Source: Candidatus Gastranaerophilales bacterium (lineage in GTDB: Bacteria; Cyanobacteriota; Vampirovibrionia; Gastranaerophilales; Gastranaerophilaceae). From it: DNA of 7,868 bases. Of the stretch, positions 1 to 4,826 are shown piece by piece. The first letter of the stretch is position 1, and the number at the start of each line of letters is the position of its first letter. Below the pieces are notes generated by a model. The model searched no databases. It saw nothing but the letters and a program-made list of their open reading frames with translations, and was not told the DNA's origin. The stretch spans positions 1-7,868 of the forward strand of contig CANROV010000089.1 in NCBI GenBank assembly GCA_947632315.1. Direction: 5' to 3'. A program made the position numbers and the translations under genes.

Positions 1-587
1 TGAAAGAAGAATTGGGTGATGTTTTGCTTCAGGTAGTTCTGCACTCTCAGATAGCAAAAGAATCAAAAGAATTTGATATAGAAGATGTTGCAAAAGGTAT
101 ATCAGATAAATTAATTCACCGTCACCCTCACGTATTTGGAAATGTAAAAGTTAATTCAACAAGTGAAATATTGGATAACTGGGAGAAATTAAAAAAAGAA
201 GAAAAACCCAATAGAACCTCTTTAATGGATGGTATATCAAGGGCGCAATCTGCTTTAATGAGCGCTCAAAAAATAAGTAAAAAAGCTGTTAAATCAGGAT
301 TTGAATGGCCTGATGAAGATTCTTTATATGAATGTGTGCTGTCAGAAATAGAAGAATTCAAAAATGCGAAAACAATTGAAAATAAAGAGGAAGAACTCGG
401 AGATATTTTATTTGCGGTTGTAAATTTAGCAAGGTGGAATAAAATTGATGCCGAACAGGCACTTTTAAAATCTAATAAAAAATTTATGCACAGATTCAGA
501 TTAATGGAAAAATTTGCAGATAAAGAACTTGAAAAACTTACCTTAGATGAGTGGGATAATCTTTGGCAAAAAGCTAAAAAAATGTAA
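1..587 (+). CDS. mazG: MazG, nucleoside triphosphate pyrophosphohydrolase (5' end cut off by window)
   Basis: MazG hydrolyses (d)NTPs to the monophosphate and pyrophosphate in the cytoplasm; the family is linked to nucleotide-pool cleaning and stress control. The gene is 5'-truncated: the first whole codon is at base 3, and the reading frame runs in from outside, so the TTG at 12 is an internal leucine and not a start. Two tandem MazG domains are visible. The N-terminal one begins with its metal-binding KEELGD motif (bases 3-20) followed by LLQVVLHSQIA and the HRHPHVFG stretch. The C-terminal one has the helix SEIEEFKNA, a second EELGD (bases 390-404) and a WNKIDAEQAL segment. About 194 residues are present; two-domain MazG proteins such as that of E. 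coli have about 263, so roughly 65-70 residues, including the first EExxE helix, lie upstream. It ends in TAA, and the next gene is 332 bases away, so it is not part of the following operon. Family assignment is firm. Confidence 0.93.
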   Translation, partial: KEELGDVLLQVVLHSQIAKESKEFDIEDVAKGISDKLIHRHPHVFGNVKVNSTSEILDNWEKLKKEEKPNRTSLMDGISRAQSALMSAQKISKKAVKSGFEWPDEDSLYECVLSEIEEFKNAKTIENKEEELGDILFAVVNLARWNKIDAEQALLKSNKKFMHRFRLMEKFADKELEKLTLDEWDNLWQKAKKM

Positions 588-597
588 AATTATACAT

Positions 598-636
598 AAA
601 AAAAAGAGGCTTTTTATGGCCCCCTGAAATCTTTTT
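598..636 (+). terminator. Weak intrinsic terminator-like hairpin after mazG
   Basis: Beginning 10 bases after the mazG stop, AAAAAG (601-606) pairs with CTTTTT (610-615) around a 3-base loop. An alternative longer pairing joins AAAAAGA (601-607) to TCTTTTT (630-636). Both stems are mostly A-U, and the first ends directly in its own T-run. The position is right for ending mazG transcription, but stability is low, so leaky termination or chance are both possible. Confidence 0.35.
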
Positions 637-650
637 CAATTTCCTCGTGT

Positions 651-677
651 GTAAGTAAAGGTTAGTAAGTAAGGTAT
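651..677. repeat. Imperfect tandem direct repeat
   Basis: GTAAGTAAAGGTTA (651-664) is followed directly by GTAAGTAAGGTAT (665-677); the second copy lacks one A and differs near the end. Two copies lying about 150 bases upstream of the candidate promoter could be protein-binding half sites, but in such A/T-rich sequence chance similarity is possible. Confidence 0.4.
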
Positions 678-761
678 GTATGAATAATATAAATAAAATT
701 TAAATTTGTATCTTAATTAAAACTTAATTGAATCCTCGTAGTTATATAAAAAATTTTTTTC

Positions 762-778
762 TGCTTAAATTGCTTAAA
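762..778. repeat. Short direct repeat TGCTTAAA x2 upstream of the promoter
   Basis: TGCTTAAA occurs at 762-769 and again at 771-778, separated by one base, just after the A6T7 tract and about 50-70 bases upstream of the candidate -10 element. This is a plausible place for an activator binding site. Nothing in the sequence identifies a regulator. Confidence 0.35.
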
Positions 779-827
779 CATCGAGAATTTTAACAATTTG
801 TTACAGTTTTAAAAATGTATTAAATAC

Positions 828-836
828 TGCTAAAAT
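828..836 (+). promoter_or_regulatory. Candidate extended -10 promoter for the kinase operon
   Basis: TGC followed by TAAAAT (831-836) matches the extended -10 pattern TGnTAnnnT of the housekeeping sigma factor. No good -35 hexamer sits at 17 bases upstream, which is tolerable for extended -10 promoters. An alternative pairing is TTGTTA (798-803) with TAAATA (821-826) at 17-base spacing. Transcription would start near 843, giving a leader of about 75 bases that includes the inverted repeat at 851-883. Confidence 0.42.
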
Positions 837-850
837 ATAGAATGTACGAG

Positions 851-883
851 AAAATTTCGCTCAGTTCCTAATTGCGAAATTTT
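851..883 (+). promoter_or_regulatory. Perfect 10-base inverted repeat in the leader of the kinase operon
   Basis: AAAATTTCGC (851-860) and GCGAAATTTT (874-883) are exact reverse complements separated by 13 bases. It lies just downstream of the candidate promoter and 36 bases before the kinase start codon. As DNA it could be an operator for a dimeric regulator, with arm centres about two helical turns apart. As RNA it would form a hairpin closed by three G-C pairs next to the loop. It is not a convincing terminator because only four T residues follow before GGAG. The repeat is seen directly; its role is inferred. Confidence 0.6.
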
Positions 884-919
884 GGAGTTCAACTTTAATA
901 TGGAATAGCAGACAAAATA

Positions 920-2998
920 ATGGTGAAATTATTATTAATATCAAATAATGAGGATACAAAAAGCGAGGTTGAAAAACTTTCGATTATACATTCATACGAG
1001 ATTCAAATATGTTCAAACCAAGATGAAATACAAGAAATTATAAATCGTGACGGAGCGGATATTATATTATTTGATTCACGAATGAATGAAATAATAAATA
1101 TACTGCGTAAAGTAAAATTATTAATGCAGTCAAAAGATATGCGTTCTATTGCTTTAATAGAGTCTGTTAATCCGGATTTTAACATATTAAAATATACTAA
1201 TTCATACGTGCAAATGCCGATAGATGAAAGATTTTTTACTTCTGCAATAAATTCCGCAATTCAATTAAGAGAAACTTTTAAAGTCTTATCTAAAAATAAT
1301 AATGATTTGGCAAAAAGCTTATATCAATTAAATGTTTTGTATACAACAAGCACGCAATTAGCTGGGTCATTGGATAAGACAAAACTTATAGAAATTATGA
1401 CTGACGGACTTGAACAAAGTTTGTCATTATCATTGTCTTATGCATTAATACTTAATGAAGTTAATGATATAAAACTTATAATAAAATCATTATTTCCCAT
1501 TTCTCAAAGGTTAGAAAATGCAATAAAATTAAGAGCATTATTAAATTATAAAAACTTATTCTCAATAAATCCCAAGATAGATGATATAAAAGCAGTGAAA
1601 TATATCAAGGATCAATATGGTGAATATGATTTGAATGTATTTGGATTCGATAATTTATTTGCACCTATAAATATAAAAAATAAATTTTACGGAGTAATTG
1701 AAGTATTTAGGGAATCAGATTTTACTCAAGATGATACAAAATGTTTTACAACACTGGTAAAACAGGTATCTCTGCCATTAGAAAGTGCAATATTATATGA
1801 AGAAATAAAAGATACAAACTTAAAACTGGAAAAACTTGAACGATTAAAATCAGAATTTATATCTATTGTATCTCATGAATTAAGGACTCCGTTAACATCG
1901 ATAAACAGTGCGCTTGATATAATCTTAAAAGGTACAACGGGTGAAGTAAATGATGCGATGGAAAAATTTTTAAATCTGGCAAAAAGAAATGTAGAAAGAC
2001 TTTCGGCAATTATTTATGACTTATTGGATTTATCTAAAATAGAAGCCGGAAAAATGGATTTCAGATTTGAAAAAACAAATATAAATTTACCTGTAGAGCT
2101 TGTAAAAAATACGCTTGAAAATTTAGCAAAAGAACAAAATATAACAATAAAAACAGATTTGGATAATTCGTTGGATTTAGTTTATATAGATACTCAAAGA
2201 ATGGAGCAGGTTCTTACAAATCTTGTTTCTAATGCTATAAAATTTACGCAGGAGAATGGAACGATAGAAATAAAAAGTAAAAAGATTAATGCTGATGAAA
2301 TAAGAAATAATCCGTTTTTTGAGACTGTACCCGAAAATTTAAGCAAAGAATATGTACAAATATCCGTAAAAGATAACGGAATTGGTATAGCAAAAGAGAA
2401 TTGGAATAAAGTTTTTGAGCAATTTAAACAAATAGAAAATTCATTAAGCAGAAAAGTCGGAGGTTCAGGGCTTGGGCTTCCTATAGCAAAAAGATTAATA
2501 GAGGCACACAAAGGATTTATTTGGGTCAATAGTGAATTAAATCAAGGTTCCACGTTTTTTATAGCTATTCCTGTAATGACAGAGGAAGAAAATTTCCTCC
2601 ATAATTTAGAACAAGATATACAAAAAGCAAAGCAGGAACATATTAATATTTCTGTTATATCCTTAAGAGAAAACAAACTTGATGAAGGTTCTTTATTAGA
2701 TACAATATTATCAAATGATGTAGTCAGAAAAACTAAAGCTTATAAAGAGTATTCAATTATAAAAGACGGAAAAAAGTACTATTATTGTTATTCAATAGAT
2801 ATGGATTCATTTGTTTTTGATTTTGAAAAAAGGAAAATAGAAACGTATATAAAAGAAAAAAACGAGCAAAATCCCGAATATAATCTTGAATACAGTTCAG
2901 TACTGATTCCGAGAGATTCAGCGGACATTGTTGAGGTACAAGAAAATCTTAAAGAATATTCCAAAGGGGAAGGTAATGAAGAAAATACTGATAGTTGA
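920..2998 (+). CDS. Soluble sensor histidine kinase: pseudo-receiver, GAF, HisKA, HATPase_c, C-terminal extension
   Basis: This kinase should autophosphorylate on His and pass phosphate to a receiver, most likely the regulator encoded next. No membrane segment is visible, so it acts in the cytoplasm. Domains in order: residues 1-115, receiver-like, keeping Asp52 (ILFDSRM) but with Asn9-Asn10 in place of the acidic pair and Met99 where the conserved Lys should be; about 138-292, GAF-like (SLDKTKLIEI, then FYGVIEVFRESDF); 293-312, a charged coiled-coil linker; HisKA with phosphoacceptor His319 in SHELRTPL; HATPase_c with N box Asn434/Asn438, G1 DNGIGI (485-490), F box VFEQF (498-502) and G2 GGSGLGL (514-520). 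Residues 554-692 are an extra domain of uncertain origin. ATG 920 is chosen because TAA at 896-898 closes the frame upstream; GTG 923 is an alternative. The only Shine-Dalgarno match, GGA at 902-904, is weak and distant, so initiation may be poor or controlled. The GAF ligand cannot be read from the sequence. Confidence 0.93.
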   Translation: MVKLLLISNNEDTKSEVEKLSIIHSYEIQICSNQDEIQEIINRDGADIILFDSRMNEIINILRKVKLLMQSKDMRSIALIESVNPDFNILKYTNSYVQMPIDERFFTSAINSAIQLRETFKVLSKNNNDLAKSLYQLNVLYTTSTQLAGSLDKTKLIEIMTDGLEQSLSLSLSYALILNEVNDIKLIIKSLFPISQRLENAIKLRALLNYKNLFSINPKIDDIKAVKYIKDQYGEYDLNVFGFDNLFAPINIKNKFYGVIEVFRESDFTQDDTKCFTTLVKQVSLPLESAILYEEIKDTNLKLEKLERLKSEFISIVSHELRTPLTSINSALDIILKGTTGEVNDAMEKFLNLAKRNVERLSAIIYDLLDLSKIEAGKMDFRFEKTNINLPVELVKNTLENLAKEQNITIKTDLDNSLDLVYIDTQRMEQVLTNLVSNAIKFTQENGTIEIKSKKINADEIRNNPFFETVPENLSKEYVQISVKDNGIGIAKENWNKVFEQFKQIENSLSRKVGGSGLGLPIAKRLIEAHKGFIWVNSELNQGSTFFIAIPVMTEEENFLHNLEQDIQKAKQEHINISVISLRENKLDEGSLLDTILSNDVVRKTKAYKEYSIIKDGKKYYYCYSIDMDSFVFDFEKRKIETYIKEKNEQNPEYNLEYSSVLIPRDSADIVEVQENLKEYSKGEGNEENTDS
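2966..2973 (+). promoter_or_regulatory. Ribosome binding site inside the kinase gene that fixes the regulator start
   Basis: GGGGAAGG lies 2-5 bases before ATG 2976 and within the last codons of the kinase. It is the strong signal favouring ATG 2976 over the upstream in-frame TTG at 2928, because translation from 2976 gives the canonical receiver start MKKILIVDDE. It also implies translational coupling between kinase and regulator. Confidence 0.7.
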
Positions 2999-3338
2999 TG
3001 ATGAAGCAGATATAATAGAGATACTGCAATTTGTATTGGAATCAAACGGATATGAATGCATAACAGCGTCAGATGGTGAAATCGGCTTAAATTTAGCACG
3101 AGAAGCTAATCCTGATTTAATAATACTGGATGTAATGATGCCAAAGATAAACGGATATAAAATAAGCCGTTTGCTTAAATATGATAATAAATACAAGGAT
3201 ATACCAATTTTAATGATAACGGCACGTTCTCAGGAAGAAGATAAAATAATTGGTGAAGAAACAGGGGCTGACGAATATATAACAAAACCGTTTAATGTAG
3301 ATTATGTTCTTGAGAAAGTAAAGAGTTATTTAGGGTAA
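2976..3338 (+). CDS. CheY-like single-domain response regulator
   Basis: The protein is 120 residues, a bare receiver domain with no DNA-binding or enzymatic output. All catalytic positions are intact: acidic residues Asp8-Asp9, phosphoacceptor Asp52 in LIILDVMMPK, the switch Thr82 in MITAR, Lys104 in ITKPF, and aromatic Tyr101 in the allosteric position. It should accept phosphate from the kinase it overlaps by 23 bases (2976-2998) and signal by binding a partner, in the manner of CheY. The next gene begins 4 bases after its stop, making that PilB/GspE-like protein the first candidate partner. This start is preferred to an in-frame TTG at 2928, which would add 16 residues unlike any receiver domain and lacks the strong Shine-Dalgarno sequence. 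The residue assignments are clear; the target is inferred. Confidence 0.94.
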   Translation: MKKILIVDDEADIIEILQFVLESNGYECITASDGEIGLNLAREANPDLIILDVMMPKINGYKISRLLKYDNKYKDIPILMITARSQEEDKIIGEETGADEYITKPFNVDYVLEKVKSYLG

Positions 3339-3342
3339 AAAA

Positions 3343-4728
3343 ATGGAATATGTAACAAATAAAACTCTTGAAAAACTAAAATATGACCTTGTCCGAGACG
3401 GACTTATAAGCTATGAGGATATAGAAAAAGCTGCTGAGCTTGCTGTTTCTCAAAATGTTAATATTGGTCAGATATTAATAAAGTCAAATTTAATAACTGA
3501 AGAAGCTTTATTGAAATTTTTAGAAACTAAACTTCATATTCCTTATGTTGATTTAAAAGATTATACACTTGATACAAGATGTCTAAAATACATAAATTTT
3601 AATGATGCAAGGAAATATAAGATAATACCGTTATTTAAGATAGAGAATGTTTTAACTGTAGCGATGGCAGATCCGTTGGATTTATTTGCTATTGATAAAA
3701 TAGTAGAGAAAACAGGTTGTGAGATTGAACCTGTTGTTTCGGCAGAAAATTTAGTATTAAAGAAAATTGAAGAGTATTATGACAGTGATAGTTCGATAGG
3801 ACAAATAAAGATTGAAAATGAAGAAACCGTTTTTGACTGGCAGGAAGATTTACATAATGATGTCTTATCTGATGAACATATACAAATATTAATCAGGTCA
3901 ATTTTAAAACAGGCAATTTTAAGTAATGTGCATGAACTGTTCTTTGAACATGTTCCTAACGGGTTAAGTGTAAATTTTAGAATTAATTCTGAAATAATAA
4001 ATACAGGTCAGATACCGTCAGTATTGGTTGTTCCGTTTATATCAAAGTTAAAATCATTATCTTCGCTTGATACAACTATATGTGAACTTCCTCAACTCGG
4101 AAAATTAATATTTAAGGTTGATGATATAGTTCTAACAGCAAGTATATCGGCATTTCCGACAATAAACGGCGAAAGAATTTCTTTAAAAATTTATAAGCCT
4201 CCAAAAAAATTAAATGAGATAGGACTTAGTGAAAATCAGATAAATATAGTTAAATCTCAAATGGAAACTCCGGGAATAGTTCTGGTGTGCGGTTCTTCTT
4301 TATCGGGAAAAACTCATATTGTTTATTCTATTCTTTCCGAGATAGCTTGTTTGAAAAAAAATATAATGACAATTGAATCTATTGCAAAATATAATTTGGA
4401 AAACGTAAATCAATGTGAACTTAATGAAAATATAGGATTTAATATAGAAAAAGCCATGCGGTTTATTGAATTTCAATCGCCCGATATTATTTATTTTGAA
4501 GGTATAACAAGTAAAACAGCATTGGATTATTTCAGCTCGCTTGTATATAAAAATAAAGTGCTTATTACTGAATTCTTAGCGGATAATATTGCGGATTTAA
4601 TAAAAAAATTATCATACAATGATTTTGAAATGTTTAAAATACTTATTTCCTGTATTATTTTTGTACATAATTCTGATAGAATAGAAGTCTTTGATAAAAA
4701 TGATTTGAAGCGTTTTACGGGGATTTAA
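3343..4728 (+). CDS. Degenerate PilB/GspE-family ATPase-like protein with MshEN-type N-terminus
   Basis: The 461-residue protein follows the layout of type IV pilus/type II secretion assembly ATPases, hexameric cytoplasmic motors. Residues 10-145 form an MshEN/T2SSE_N-like domain (DGLIS, IGQILIKSNLITEEAL, then IPYVDL and VAMADPLD); 146-178 is an acidic linker; 179-290 resembles the N2 subdomain (LPQLGK, SAFPTINGERISLKIY); 291 onward is the RecA-like core. Walker A is intact (GSSLSGKT, 317-324). Other sites are eroded: the Asp box is IESIAK where VEDPVE is usual; Walker B is DIIYFEGITS (381-390) where DIILVGEIRD is usual, so Gly387 sits at the catalytic Glu; the His box has Phe411 in place of His; conserved Arg positions carry Asn211, Glu248 and Thr265. 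The zinc-binding cysteine segment and the usual C-terminal QRLVR region are absent, making it shorter than typical PilB (about 550). A pseudo-ATPase or regulatory paralogue is more likely than a motor. AGGG at 3332-3335, seven bases before ATG, serves as ribosome binding site and overlaps the regulator's end. The frame is intact, arguing against a pseudogene. Confidence 0.85.
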   Translation: MEYVTNKTLEKLKYDLVRDGLISYEDIEKAAELAVSQNVNIGQILIKSNLITEEALLKFLETKLHIPYVDLKDYTLDTRCLKYINFNDARKYKIIPLFKIENVLTVAMADPLDLFAIDKIVEKTGCEIEPVVSAENLVLKKIEEYYDSDSSIGQIKIENEETVFDWQEDLHNDVLSDEHIQILIRSILKQAILSNVHELFFEHVPNGLSVNFRINSEIINTGQIPSVLVVPFISKLKSLSSLDTTICELPQLGKLIFKVDDIVLTASISAFPTINGERISLKIYKPPKKLNEIGLSENQINIVKSQMETPGIVLVCGSSLSGKTHIVYSILSEIACLKKNIMTIESIAKYNLENVNQCELNENIGFNIEKAMRFIEFQSPDIIYFEGITSKTALDYFSSLVYKNKVLITEFLADNIADLIKKLSYNDFEMFKILISCIIFVHNSDRIEVFDKNDLKRFTGI

Positions 4729-4750
4729 AAAATAATAATGTAAAATTATA

Positions 4751-4780
4751 TTAACACATTAATGGTAACTGCGGTAAAAA
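4751..4780 (+). promoter_or_regulatory. Possible promoter for the helicase gene
   Basis: TTAACA (4751-4756) differs from TTGACA at one position, and TAAAAA (4775-4780) follows after 18 bases as a four-of-six -10 element. The spacing and location are reasonable, but such matches are common in A/T-rich DNA. Confidence 0.28.
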
Positions 4781-4814
4781 TAAATTTTCGGGTTTTACTC
4801 AAATATGGATAGGT

Positions 4815-4821
4815 AAAGGAG
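4815..4821 (+). promoter_or_regulatory. Strong ribosome binding site of the helicase
   Basis: AAAGGAG ends 5 bases before ATG 4827, a near-ideal Shine-Dalgarno sequence and spacing. It fixes the start and shows that the unusual first 60 residues of the helicase are translated. Confidence 0.75.
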
Positions 4822-4826
4822 AGCCC

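Larger units (their letters stand above)
588..919. other. Intergenic region between mazG and the kinase operon
   Basis: No open frame of useful length is present in this 332-base gap. It contains a weak terminator-like hairpin just after mazG, an imperfect tandem direct repeat at 651-677, an A6T7 tract at 748-760 that should be intrinsically bent, a direct repeat at 762-778, a candidate extended -10 promoter at 828-836, and a perfect inverted repeat at 851-883. The heptamer TCCTCGT also occurs twice (642-648 and 733-739). The layout reads as mazG 3' end first, then a control region for the downstream operon. Confidence 0.7.
4729..4826. other. Gap between the kinase operon and the helicase gene
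   Basis: The 98 bases hold no gene. A 6-base inverted repeat (GTAAAA at 4774-4779, TTTTAC at 4793-4798) is too weak to call a terminator. A candidate promoter and a strong ribosome binding site for the helicase are listed separately. Read-through from the operon into the helicase cannot be excluded. Confidence 0.5.

Noticed and set aside
12..14. TTG as a start codon of mazG
   Set aside because: The frame is open to the window edge, and the residues before it (KEE) complete the conserved MazG EELGD motif, so the TTG codes for an internal leucine.
851..883. The inverted repeat as an intrinsic terminator
   Set aside because: Only four T residues follow the right arm before GGAG, and it lies in front of, not after, a gene.
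1003..1185. Minus-strand open frame of 60 codons inside the kinase gene
   Set aside because: It lies wholly within a well-supported kinase domain, its product resembles no protein, and it has the Ile/Ser-rich composition expected of the complement of an A/T-rich gene.
2194..2529. Minus-strand open frame of 111 codons opposite the kinase ATPase domain
   Set aside because: It is antisense to the conserved N, G1 and G2 boxes and has no motif or ribosome binding site of its own.
2928..2975. Upstream TTG start for the response regulator adding 16 residues
   Set aside because: The extra residues do not resemble a receiver, the TTG lacks a ribosome binding site, and ATG 2976 has GGGGAAGG just upstream and yields the canonical MKKILIVDDE start.
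2788..3196. Two overlapping minus-strand open frames across the kinase/regulator junction
   Set aside because: They overlap each other in different frames and are antisense to the clear receiver domain; coding shadows.
3343..4728. The PilB-like gene as a decaying pseudogene
   Set aside because: The frame is intact over 461 codons, has a ribosome binding site, is tightly packed in an operon, and keeps the domain order and Walker A, which suggests a maintained but altered function.
4774..4798. GTAAAA/TTTTAC hairpin as terminator of the kinase operon
   Set aside because: The stem has six pairs with one G-C, the loop is 13 bases, and no T-run follows.
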